From Aminobacter niigataensis (GTDB lineage: Bacteria > Pseudomonadota > Alphaproteobacteria > Rhizobiales > Rhizobiaceae), in contig NZ_JACHOT010000004.1 in assembly GCF_014200015.1 (NCBI RefSeq), positions 1 to 64,000 of the forward strand: a stretch of 64,000 nucleotides of DNA, read 5' to 3'. Each line of letters starts with the position of its first letter. Within the stretch, counting starts at the first letter, position 1. Of the stretch, positions 56,442 to 64,000 are shown piece after piece. Position numbers and translations under genes: made by a program. The notes beneath the pieces were generated by a model that saw only the letters and a program-made list of their open reading frames with translations, made no database searches and was not told the origin of the DNA.

Positions 56442-57656
56442 TCAGGCCATGCGGCAGCCGCGCGCGGGGTCCTGCACCGCCTCGCCGGCGACCGACACCA
56501 ACGCGTTGCGCCCGTCGCGAACCTCGCGGAGGTAGATGTTCTGGATCGGATTGTGCGCGGCCGAGAAGCTCAGCGGCCCGCGCGGGCTGTCGATCCGGGC
56601 ACCTGCCATGGCACCGAACAGCGCCTCGCGCGCCGAAGCGTCGCCGCCGGTCGCCGTTAGTCCGGCTTCCAGCAGGGCGGCGGCGTCGAAGCCCTGGACG
56701 GCGTAGATGTCGCCTGCTTCGCCGGTCTTGGCCTGGAAGGCGGACAGGAAGGACTTGTTGGCCGGAATGTCGAGATCGTCGGCATAGTGCAGCGTAGTGC
56801 GGATGCCGGTGGCGGCATCGCCCTGCGCCTTCAGCGTGCCGTCGGTCAGGAAGCCGGTGCCGTAGAGCGGGATCTTGCCCTTCAGGCCCGCAGCGGCATA
56901 GTCGGTGACGAATTTCACCGCCCCGCCGCCGGCGAAGAAGGCGAACACCGCGTCGGGCTTGAGCGTGGCGATGCGCGTGATCAGCGCCTGGAACTCCACT
57001 TCCGGGAAGGGCACCGTCAGCGCGTCGACGACCGTGCCGCCTGCCGCCTCGAAACCTTCGGTGAAGGCACCGACCATCTGCTGGCCGGCGGTGTAGCGCC
57101 AGGTGATGGTCACGACATTGCGGTGGCCGTCGTCGTGGACGACCTTGCCCATCGGATGCGCAGGCTGCCAGTTGGAGAATGAGGTGCGGAAAATGTTTTG
57201 CGCGCAGAGCGGGCCGGTGGCCTCGTCGGCGCCGGCATTCGGGATGATCAGAGGCACGCCGGTGTCGCGCGCCACCTTCACCATCGCCATGGCGACGCCG
57301 GAATGCACGGTGCCGATGACGACGTCAGCCTTGTCGCGGCTGACCAGCCTGTTCATGTTGTCGGTCGCGGTCTCGGGCTTGGACTCGTCGTCGAGGCGGA
57401 TGAACTCCACCTTGCGGCCGCCGAGCATGCCCGACTTCTGCTCGACATAGAGGTTGAAGCCGTTTTCGATGAACTGCCCGAGCTTGGCGTAGGTGCCGCT
57501 GAAGGGCAGCATCAGTCCGACCTTGAGCGGCGCGCCCTGGGCGATTGCCGGCTTGGGGAATCCGAGGGCCAGGCCCGCGGCTCCGGCTGCGGTTGCGCCG
57601 AGAAAATTCCTGCGCGTCATGGCGATGGTCTGCGTCGTCGGCTTGAACTTGGTCAT
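56442..57656 (-). CDS. ABC transporter substrate-binding protein (periplasmic binding protein type 6, aromatic-acid candidate)
   Basis: This 404-residue Leu/Ile/Val-type binding protein has a twin-arginine signal (MTRRNFLGATAAGAAGLALG, cleaved after PAIAQ). The mature protein begins APLKVGLMLPFSGTYAKLGQ and has the pattern IRLDDESKPETATDNMNRLV. Relatives with this start are found in benzoate and hydroxybenzoate uptake systems. I start at the ATG ending at 57656 (GGAGGAGTACGAC upstream). Co-transcription with benABCD-catA points to an aromatic acid ligand. Confidence 0.88.
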   Translation of the reverse strand: MTKFKPTTQTIAMTRRNFLGATAAGAAGLALGFPKPAIAQGAPLKVGLMLPFSGTYAKLGQFIENGFNLYVEQKSGMLGGRKVEFIRLDDESKPETATDNMNRLVSRDKADVVIGTVHSGVAMAMVKVARDTGVPLIIPNAGADEATGPLCAQNIFRTSFSNWQPAHPMGKVVHDDGHRNVVTITWRYTAGQQMVGAFTEGFEAAGGTVVDALTVPFPEVEFQALITRIATLKPDAVFAFFAGGGAVKFVTDYAAAGLKGKIPLYGTGFLTDGTLKAQGDAATGIRTTLHYADDLDIPANKSFLSAFQAKTGEAGDIYAVQGFDAAALLEAGLTATGGDASAREALFGAMAGARIDSPRGPLSFSAAHNPIQNIYLREVRDGRNALVSVAGEAVQDPARGCRMA

Positions 57657-57776
57657 GTCGTACTCCTCCGTTTTATTGTCATTGGACAGTCGTCGTGCGA
57701 GGCCTCCCCCTCGCAGCAACCTCGGCCGCTATCCGACGTGGGGACCGGGTCGCGCCCGAGCCCACGGCGGTATGGT

Positions 57777-59117
57777 TCAATGGCCTCCGGCAAAGGCCTC
57801 GGCCGGTGCCTGCCGGCGCGTGCGCACCAGCACGACAGCGACAGCCGCGAGGATCAGCGGCACGGCAAGACCGGCGAAGTAGCCGCTGGTTCCTCCGGCC
57901 TGCAGCAGCCAACCACCCGCCGCCGAGCCGACGATGGCGCCGGTGCGGCCGATGCCGATTGCCCAGCCGGTGCCGGTGGCGCGTAGCTCCGTCGGATAGG
58001 TGCTGGAGATGAGGTAGTTCAGCGCGATCTGCTGGCCGCCGATGCCGAATCCGGCTGCGGCGACGAGCGCAAAGACCAGGGTCCAGTTGGTGTTCACCAG
58101 GGCCAGCCCGGCACAGACCGCGATGCCGATCATGAACATCGCCGTCAGCGTGCGGCGGATGTCGATGCGCGGCAGGAAGATCGACAGCGGAATGGCGAAG
58201 ACGATGAAGGCGGCGTTGACGATGACCGTTCCCAGCGCGGCGGTCGGCTGGTCGAGCCCCATGCCGGTCAGCACCGTCGGCAGCCACAGCAGGAACATGA
58301 ACCAGGCGATCCAGTTGAACAGATAGATGGCCCAGATCGCTATGGTGCTGGTGCGGTACTCCGGCGTGAACAGCGCGCTGACCGAGCCCTTGCCAGCCGC
58401 TGGCGGCACGATGAACGTCGTGTCATCGGCAATCGGCTTGCCGGCGATGCGGGCGACGAGACTGCGAGCCCGGGAGATGTCTTCGGGCCGGCCGCGCGAG
58501 GCGAGGAACTGGGCCGATTCCGGCAGGAACGCCAGGCAGATCAGCAGCACGACGAGCGGTATCGCCCCGCCCACGATGTAGATGCCCTGCCAGCCGATGA
58601 CCGGCATCCAGCCGGCGGCGAGCACGCCGCCGACCATGGCGCCGGCCGGCAGGCCCAGGAGCACGCCGGTGAGCACCGCACCGCGCAGGCGCGACGGGCT
58701 GTATTCCGCGGCCATCGCCAGCAGGACCGGTGTCGCACCGCCCATGCCGAGGCCGGTCAGGAAGCGCAGCGCCACGATCTGGGTCGGCGACTGGGCAAAG
58801 GCGATGGCCAGCGAAAAGACGCCGAACAACACGATCGAACCCAGAATGGCGACACGGCGGCCGATGCGGTCGCCGATCATGCCGAGGCCCATGGCGCCAA
58901 GCGCCATGCCCAGCGTGCCGGAAATGAAGATGTAGGTCATGTCGCCCGGCGACATGCCGAACGCCTTGGCGATGGCCGGACCGGTATAGGCGATGGCCTG
59001 GGTGTCGAAACCGTCAAGCAGCGCGACGAGAAAACACAGGAAGAAAACCCGCAATTGCAGGCCACTCACAGGCCGCTCGTCGAGCAGCTGTCGAATGTCC
59101 AGTCTAGAATTGAGCAC
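57777..59117 (-). CDS. MFS transporter, aromatic acid:H+ symporter (AAHS) family
   Basis: This 446-residue 12-helix transporter has the AAHS motif ALLDGFDTQAIAYTGPAIA in the first helix and the loop 2-3 motif MIGDRIGRRVAIL. It resembles BenK/PcaK-type importers of benzoate, hydroxybenzoate or muconate. The start is a GTG ending at 59117, with CAGGAGAAATACAC upstream; the frame is open to 59153. It lies between benD and the Liv-type transporter genes, so the operon encodes two independent uptake systems. Confidence 0.88.
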   Translation of the reverse strand: MLNSRLDIRQLLDERPVSGLQLRVFFLCFLVALLDGFDTQAIAYTGPAIAKAFGMSPGDMTYIFISGTLGMALGAMGLGMIGDRIGRRVAILGSIVLFGVFSLAIAFAQSPTQIVALRFLTGLGMGGATPVLLAMAAEYSPSRLRGAVLTGVLLGLPAGAMVGGVLAAGWMPVIGWQGIYIVGGAIPLVVLLICLAFLPESAQFLASRGRPEDISRARSLVARIAGKPIADDTTFIVPPAAGKGSVSALFTPEYRTSTIAIWAIYLFNWIAWFMFLLWLPTVLTGMGLDQPTAALGTVIVNAAFIVFAIPLSIFLPRIDIRRTLTAMFMIGIAVCAGLALVNTNWTLVFALVAAAGFGIGGQQIALNYLISSTYPTELRATGTGWAIGIGRTGAIVGSAAGGWLLQAGGTSGYFAGLAVPLILAAVAVVLVRTRRQAPAEAFAGGH

Positions 59118-59212
59118 GTGTATTTCTCCTGTAGGAAGTCGATCGGCCGGCAACGCCGGCCTCTGTCTGTGGGGTCGGCGGCGCGAGCTTGCTACCCGGC
59201 GTCGCCGTGTTT

Positions 59213-60001
59213 TCAGCCGCTGTCGCCACCACCGACCGGCAGGATGGTGCCGGTGAGGTAAGAGGCCTCGTCCGAGGCCATGAACAGGATGGCGTTGGTC
59301 TGCTCGGCGAGCGTGCCGTAGCGTTTCATGAAGCTGGTGGCCTTGGTCTGGTCGACCACCGCCTGCATCCAGGCCTTGTCGCGTTCGTCCTGGGCAGCGT
59401 CATTGCGCGGGATGCGGCGCACCGGTGCATCCGTGCCGCCGGGCGCGACCGCGTTGACGCGGATGCCGCGCTCGGCATTCTCCATGGCCAGCGATACGGT
59501 CAGCGCGTTGACCGCGCCCTTCGCCGCCGAATAGGGCACGCGGTTGATGCCGCGGGTGGCGATCGACGAGACGTTGACGATCGACCCACCGCCGGCCTCG
59601 ATCATCAGCGGCAGCACGGCGCGGCAGCACCACATGGTCGGAAACAGCGAGCGGCGGATCTCCGCCTCGATCTGGGTCTCGTCGAAATGCTCGAACGGCC
59701 GCATCCAGATGGCGCCGCCGACATTGTTGACCAGCACATCGACGCGTCCGAGCGCAGCGCGCGCCTCCTCGATCGCGCCTGTCGCGCCCTGCCAGCTCTC
59801 GAGGTCGGCCAGGATCGCAACGGCCTTGCCGCCGCTGGCAACGATGTCGGCTGCGGCCTCATTGGCCAGTTCGGAGCGGTCGACCAGCGCCACATGCGCA
59901 CCCTCGGCGGCCGCCTCGATCGCCACCTGACGGCCGATGCCTTGCGCGGCACCGGTGACGACCATCGCCTTGCCGGCGAAACGCTGCGCCCGGCCGCTCA
60001 T
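59213..60001 (-). CDS. benD: 1,6-dihydroxycyclohexa-2,4-diene-1-carboxylate dehydrogenase
   Basis: This 262-residue short-chain dehydrogenase has the nucleotide motif VVTGAAQGIGRQVA, the NNVGG motif and the catalytic Tyr-Lys in YSAAKGAVNAL. BenD oxidises and decarboxylates the benzoate cis-diol to catechol with NAD+. The pattern VNNVGGAIWMRPFEHF is typical of BenD/XylL. Its start overlaps the benC stop by 4 bp. Confidence 0.93.
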   Translation of the reverse strand: MSGRAQRFAGKAMVVTGAAQGIGRQVAIEAAAEGAHVALVDRSELANEAAADIVASGGKAVAILADLESWQGATGAIEEARAALGRVDVLVNNVGGAIWMRPFEHFDETQIEAEIRRSLFPTMWCCRAVLPLMIEAGGGSIVNVSSIATRGINRVPYSAAKGAVNALTVSLAMENAERGIRVNAVAPGGTDAPVRRIPRNDAAQDERDKAWMQAVVDQTKATSFMKRYGTLAEQTNAILFMASDEASYLTGTILPVGGGDSG

Positions 60002-61017
60002 ATCGCTGCCTCCGCGGCCACGAACTTCTCATGGTAGAAGGCGGCCGGCTTGACCCCGATCTTGTCGAAATGCGCCTTGACCGCGTCGACCATCGGCGGC
60101 GGGCCGCAGAGATAGACGTCGGCCTCGCCGTCGTTCAGATCGGCGGCGCCGAAGTGGTCGGTGACGAAACCGATCAGGCCGTGCGTGCTCGCCGTGTCGG
60201 AAACGCAGACGTCGAAGGTGAAATCCTCCATCGTCTCGGCAAAACGCTCGAGCTTTTCGACCTCGACCATGTCGACGTCGCGGGTGACGCCGTAGACGAG
60301 CCTGACCGGGTGAGCGGGGCCGCCCTGCTCTTCCAGATATTCGAGCATGGCGAGGAAGGGGGCGAGACCGGTGCCGCCGGCTAGGAACAGCGTCGGCCGG
60401 CGGAGTTCGCGCAGGTAGAACGCACCCACGGGACCACGCAGCGTGAGCCGGTCGCCGGTCGCCGCCTGGCTGGACAGGTAGGTCGACATCAGTCCGCCAG
60501 GGATGTTGCGGACCAGGAAGTCGGCGCGGCCGCCCGAGACGCAGGACGAGAACGAATAGGCGCGGCTCTCGCTGGTGCCTGGAACCGAGACCTGCATGTA
60601 TTGGCCGGGCAGGAAGCTCAGGGCCTCCGGCTGGTCGAGGGCGACGGTGAAGCCGATGGTGGTGTCGGAAAGCTTGCGCACGTCGGCGAGCTCAGCCTCG
60701 AATGCCGTCGGTCCGCTCTTGCACAGCGCGGAGGTCGCCGGAATGCTGATGACGCAGTCGCTCTCCGGCCGAAGCTGGCAGGTCAGCACGAAGCCTTCCG
60801 ATGCCTCGTCCTCGCTGAGGGCATCCTCGATGTAGTCGCCCATCCTGAAGCGGCCCGACTCGCACTTGCTCTTGCAGGTGCCGCAGGCGCCGTCGCGGCA
60901 ATCCATCGGAATGTTGAGCCGGGCCCGATAGGCCGCATCGGCCACGACCTCGTTGCCGTCGCATTCGATGAAGCGGGTGACGCCGTCTTCGAAGTTCAAA
61001 GCTATCCTGTGTGCCAT
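59998..61017 (-). CDS. benC: benzoate 1,2-dioxygenase electron transfer component
   Basis: This 339-residue reductase has an N-terminal plant-type 2Fe-2S domain (DCRDGACGTCKSKCESG and a later Cys in VLTCQLRP). A ferredoxin-NADP reductase-like FAD domain (SRAYSFSSC) and an NAD domain (LFLAGGTGLAPFLAMLEYL) follow. It delivers electrons from NADH to the BenAB oxygenase. It is placed 22 bp after benB, which is its usual order. Confidence 0.95.
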   Translation of the reverse strand: MAHRIALNFEDGVTRFIECDGNEVVADAAYRARLNIPMDCRDGACGTCKSKCESGRFRMGDYIEDALSEDEASEGFVLTCQLRPESDCVISIPATSALCKSGPTAFEAELADVRKLSDTTIGFTVALDQPEALSFLPGQYMQVSVPGTSESRAYSFSSCVSGGRADFLVRNIPGGLMSTYLSSQAATGDRLTLRGPVGAFYLRELRRPTLFLAGGTGLAPFLAMLEYLEEQGGPAHPVRLVYGVTRDVDMVEVEKLERFAETMEDFTFDVCVSDTASTHGLIGFVTDHFGAADLNDGEADVYLCGPPPMVDAVKAHFDKIGVKPAAFYHEKFVAAEAAI

Positions 61018-61039
61018 GGCGCGATCCTCCCTGGCCTGT

Positions 61040-61531
61040 TCAGACGTGGTAGATGTCGATGACGTGGTGGATGTAGTCGTTGGTCAGCACGACCTTCTTG
61101 CGGGCGATCTTCAGCGCGCCGTCGCCGACCTCGAGCGTGTAGAACGACGCCCCGTAGTAGGAATCGGTGGTCTTGTAGCGGAAGTTGAAGGTCAGCCAGT
61201 TGAAGCGGACCTCAAGCTTCTCCGCATCCTGTTCCAGGATCTCGACATTGGAGATGTGGTGGATGGTCCGCGGCTCCGGCAGGCTGGTGGCGCTGGAGCG
61301 CTCGGTGCGGATGCGGAAGATGCGATCCTCCAGCCCCTGCTTGGTCGGGTAGTACATCAGCGAGATTTCGGTCTGCGGGTCCTCGACGAGCGTTTCATCG
61401 TCGTCCCAGGACGGCATCCAGAACTCGGCATGCGGGGCGTAGAGCGCGAGCCATTCGTCCCACTGCCTGTCGTCCAGGAATCGGGCCTCGCGATAGAGGA
61501 ACTCTTCCACCTCTTGGCGTGAAATGGTCAT
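61040..61531 (-). CDS. benB: benzoate 1,2-dioxygenase small (beta) subunit
   Basis: This 163-residue ring-hydroxylating dioxygenase beta subunit has VEEFLYREARFLDDRQWDEW at the start, YAPHAEFWMPSWDDDET and the C-terminal IARKKVVLTNDYIHHVIDIY, all BenB features. It forms the alpha3-beta3 oxygenase with BenA. The ribosome binding site GGAGACG precedes the ATG. Confidence 0.95.
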   Translation of the reverse strand: MTISRQEVEEFLYREARFLDDRQWDEWLALYAPHAEFWMPSWDDDETLVEDPQTEISLMYYPTKQGLEDRIFRIRTERSSATSLPEPRTIHHISNVEILEQDAEKLEVRFNWLTFNFRYKTTDSYYGASFYTLEVGDGALKIARKKVVLTNDYIHHVIDIYHV

Positions 61532-61620
61532 GACGTCTCCTTCCGCGGACCGTTCTCGGACCGCGCCGTGCGGGCTTGATGCTTGAAAGGCGGCGAGCCG
61601 GGCTCGCCGATCAGTTGCCG

Positions 61621-62991
61621 TCAGTCAGTCGGGTTCTTGCCGACCGCCTTCTCCAGCGTTTCCTTCCAGTATTTGTGCTGGATGACGAACAGGCCTTCGT
61701 CCTCGGTCTTGGCGCCCGACAGCAGCGGCTTGAGGCCGATTGCCTTGGCGCCTTCGTCGGCGCCCTCGATCCAGTGCGTGGCGCCGCGGCTGAGGTCGTT
61801 CCACGCCGCCTGCCGCGCCTGGTAGCCGATCTGGCAGGAGCGGAACTCCTCGAGGTCGTCGGGCGTGGCCATACCGGAGGCGTTGAAGAAGTCCTCGTAC
61901 TGGCGGATGCGGCGGGCACGTGCCTCGGCACCCTCGCCCTTGGGCGCGATGCAGTAGATGGTGACTTCCGTCTTGTCGACCGAGATGGGCCGGTACATGC
62001 GTATCTGCGAGGAGAACTGATCCATCAGGTAGACGTTGGGGTAGAGGCACAGGTTGCGCGAGCGGTCGATCATCCAGTCGGCCCAGGACTGGCCGAACTT
62101 CTCGGTCAGTTCGCCGCGCTTCTCGGCAAGCGGCCGGTCCTCCGGATTGCTCCAGCGGGTCCAGAGCAGGAGATGGCCGTGCTCGAAGGAGTAGAAGCCG
62201 CCACCCTGCTTGGCCCAGGACGAGGCGTCCATGGCACGGGTGACGTCGACGCCGGCAGCAGCGGCCAGCGCATCCTTGCGGTGATTGGTGGTCGCCGCAT
62301 AGTTCCAGTGCACTGAGGAGACATGGTAGCCGTCGGCGCCGTTCTCGGTCTGCAGCTTCCAGTTGCCGTCATAGACATAGGTCGAGCCGCCGCGCAGCAC
62401 TTCGAGCCCGTCGGGCGACTGATCGACGATCATGTCGATGATCCTTGCGGCTTCTCCAAGATGCTGTTCGAGCGGCAGCACATCGGCATTCAGGCTGCCG
62501 AACAGGAAGCCGCGATAGCTCTCGAAACGCGCCACCTTGGTCAGGTCGTGCGAACCGTTCTTGTTGAACTGTTCGGGGTAGCCGGCACCGTCGGGGTCCT
62601 TGGCCTTGAGCAGCTTGCCGCTGTTGGAGAAGGTCCAGCCGTGGAACGGGCAGGTGTAGGTGCTCTTGTTGCCGCGCTTGTGGCGGCACACCATCGCGCC
62701 GCGATGCGAGCAGGCATTGAGGAAGCAGTGCAGCTCGCCCTTCTTGTCGCGCGAGATGACGATCGGCTGGCGGCCGATATGGCCGGTCAGGAAGTCGTTG
62801 GCGTGCGGGATCTGGCTTTCATGGGCGAGATAGACCCAGTTGCCCTCCCAGATGTGGCGCATTTCCAGCTCGAACAGGTCGGGGTCGGTGAAGATGTCGC
62901 GACGGCAGCGATAGGCGCCGGTGGCGGGGTCGTCCACAACGGCCGCATCGAGCTTGTCTTCGATGTGCCGATCAAGGTTTGAGTCCAGCAT
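61621..62991 (-). CDS. benA: benzoate 1,2-dioxygenase large (alpha) subunit
   Basis: This 456-residue Rieske oxygenase alpha subunit converts benzoate to its cis-1,2-diol. The Rieske cluster ligands lie in [20 protein letters not shown] and [12 protein letters not shown]; the mononuclear iron histidines are in [16 protein letters not shown] start at the ATG ending at 62991 (GGAGGAATGCAAC upstream); a GTG five codons earlier sits on that Shine-Dalgarno. It follows catA by 57 bp and precedes benB by 89 bp. Confidence 0.96.
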   Translation of the reverse strand: MLDSNLDRHIEDKLDAAVVDDPATGAYRCRRDIFTDPDLFELEMRHIWEGNWVYLAHESQIPHANDFLTGHIGRQPIVISRDKKGELHCFLNACSHRGAMVCRHKRGNKSTYTCPFHGWTFSNSGKLLKAKDPDGAGYPEQFNKNGSHDLTKVARFESYRGFLFGSLNADVLPLEQHLGEAARIIDMIVDQSPDGLEVLRGGSTYVYDGNWKLQTENGADGYHVSSVHWNYAATTNHRKDALAAAAGVDVTRAMDASSWAKQGGGFYSFEHGHLLLWTRWSNPEDRPLAEKRGELTEKFGQSWADWMIDRSRNLCLYPNVYLMDQFSSQIRMYRPISVDKTEVTIYCIAPKGEGAEARARRIRQYEDFFNASGMATPDDLEEFRSCQIGYQARQAAWNDLSRGATHWIEGADEGAKAIGLKPLLSGAKTEDEGLFVIQHKYWKETLEKAVGKNPTD

Positions 62992-63048
62992 GTTGCATTC
63001 CTCCACAAAGGTGGCGCGCCGCCTCCGCTTGGCGCACCCGATCCGACA

Positions 63049-63975
63049 TCAGGCGCTGACGCGTTCGCGCTCGACCACGGTGTCCGTCACGCCTTCCACT
63101 TCAGGCATCAGCACGAAGTCGAAGTCGATCGAGGCGAAAGGCTCCTGCACCTGGCGTTCGGCCAGCACCTTCGGGTCACTGATGCGGGCGACCGGTGGGA
63201 TGAGGTCGTTGCGGGTGCCGAAGGCGAAATCCTCGAACAGGTATTCGTCGCCTTCGATGTTGATCTGCGTCGTCAGGTGGCGGTAGCCGGGCGCCGAGAC
63301 GAAGAAGTGGATGTGCGCCGGACGGTGGCCATGGCGGCCGAAGGCGAACATCAGCTGCTCGGTCGAGCCGCCCGGAGGCGTGGCATAGCCGCTCGGCATG
63401 ATCGAGCGGAAGCTGTAGCGCCCCTCGGCGTCGGTCTGGATGCGGCGGCGCAGGTTGTAGGCCTGCTGCTGCGGGTCGAAATGCGAATAGTTGCCCAGCG
63501 TGTTGGCGTGCCAGACGTCGACGATGGCGTCGGCGACAGGCTTGCCATTCTGGTCGCGGACCTGGCCCTGCATGAACACGACCTCGCCCTTGTCGGAGCC
63601 GTCGTCGAGCCGCGCAGTGCCCTTGGAGAGCGGTGCGCCGGCAATGTAGAGCGGTCCTTCGATGGTGCGGGCGGTGCCGCCGGCGAGGCCTGCGCGGCGC
63701 TCGGCCTCGTCGAGGCGCAGGTCGAGGAAATGCTCGAGGCCGATGCCCGGGGCGATCAGGCCGAGTTCGTTGTTGCGCGCCGCCTGGCCGAGATAGGCGA
63801 CGGCACTCCAGACCTCGTTCATGCTGATGTCGAGATCGTCGATGGCGGTGAACAGGTCGCCGAGCAGCCGGTTGGCGATGCTCTTCAGGCGCTGGTCGCC
63901 GCCCGCCTGGTCGAGGCCGCTGGCACGGCTGGCGAGATCGTCGATGACGGACTTTTCGATAAGCTTGCTGGACAT
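63049..63975 (-). CDS. catA: catechol 1,2-dioxygenase
   Basis: This 308-residue intradiol dioxygenase cleaves catechol to cis,cis-muconate using Fe(III). The iron ligands are visible: Tyr in GNYSHFD, Tyr in PSGYATPP, and two His in RHGHRPAHIHFFVS. The N-terminal helical linker domain of catechol 1,2-dioxygenases is present (residues about 5-100), which separates it from protocatechuate 3,4-dioxygenases. The ATG ending at 63975 has GGGAGGTTCCC upstream. It is the first complete gene of the ben operon in the window; the operon may begin beyond position 64000. Confidence 0.95.
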   Translation of the reverse strand: MSSKLIEKSVIDDLASRASGLDQAGGDQRLKSIANRLLGDLFTAIDDLDISMNEVWSAVAYLGQAARNNELGLIAPGIGLEHFLDLRLDEAERRAGLAGGTARTIEGPLYIAGAPLSKGTARLDDGSDKGEVVFMQGQVRDQNGKPVADAIVDVWHANTLGNYSHFDPQQQAYNLRRRIQTDAEGRYSFRSIMPSGYATPPGGSTEQLMFAFGRHGHRPAHIHFFVSAPGYRHLTTQINIEGDEYLFEDFAFGTRNDLIPPVARISDPKVLAERQVQEPFASIDFDFVLMPEVEGVTDTVVERERVSA

Positions 63976-64000
63976 GGGAACCTCCCTTTCTGGCTCGCAT

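Overview
This 64 kb window is GC-rich and almost fully coding. It reads as the chromosome (or a large replicon) of an alphaproteobacterium of the order Hyphomicrobiales, most likely a Mesorhizobium/Aminobacter-like member of the Phyllobacteriaceae. The grounds are the codon bias, the rhizobial-style palindromic repeats (two sit in frame inside a gene), the rhizobial form of threonine dehydrogenase, and a RirA-type TGA-N9-TCA element. I see no rRNA, tRNA, IS element, CRISPR array or phage gene.

Region 1 (0.3-7.3 kb) holds a fused hydantoinase/oxoprolinase (HyuA-HyuB), its XRE-cupin regulator, and the divergent kbl-tdh threonine degradation operon. Region 2 (7.4-21.3 kb) looks like one metabolic unit. 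It has a six-gene minus-strand operon (peptide/opine-type ABC transporter plus a TIM-barrel isomerase), an Asp/Glu/hydantoin racemase-like protein, a GntR/FCD regulator, a PuuE-UraD fusion, a second TIM-barrel paralogue and malate synthase G. The motif TGGATACAA / TTGTATCCA recurs upstream of these transcription units and nowhere else that I noticed, so I infer a GntR regulon that feeds a ureide- or hydantoin-like compound to glyoxylate and then malate. Several enzymes in it have lost residues that define their families, so the real substrate may not be allantoin.

Region 3 (21.3-26.4 kb) holds a glyoxalase-glyoxalase-esterase fusion, a ferredoxin/cytochrome P450 pair, a divergent AraC regulator and a dimethylarginine dimethylaminohydrolase. 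Region 4 (26.5-32.5 kb) is a vitamin B12 uptake operon led by a cobalamin riboswitch: btuB, periplasmic binding protein, permease, ATPase and an uncharacterised fifth gene.

Region 5 (32.6-50.7 kb) is an 18 kb iron island. It has exbB-exbD-tonB, a FecI/FecR pair, a TonB-dependent receptor with an STN domain, a DUF2218 protein, and then a set matching the petrobactin operon asbABCDEF in content and order (two NIS synthetases, an aryl-AMP ligase, a carrier protein fused to the AsbE-type transferase, and an AsbF 3-dehydroshikimate dehydratase). A four-gene ferric-siderophore ABC importer follows. A petrobactin-type (3,4-catecholate, spermidine-citrate) siderophore made and taken up by a rhizobial-type alphaproteobacterium is the most striking content of the window.

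Region 6 (50.7-64 kb) is a minus-strand aromatic catabolic run: catA, benABCD, an aromatic-acid MFS transporter, a Liv-type ABC transporter, 3-oxoadipate enol-lactonase and a benzaldehyde dehydrogenase-like enzyme. It covers benzoate to catechol to cis,cis-muconate and the later enol-lactone hydrolysis. catB, catC and the thiolase steps are not in the window.
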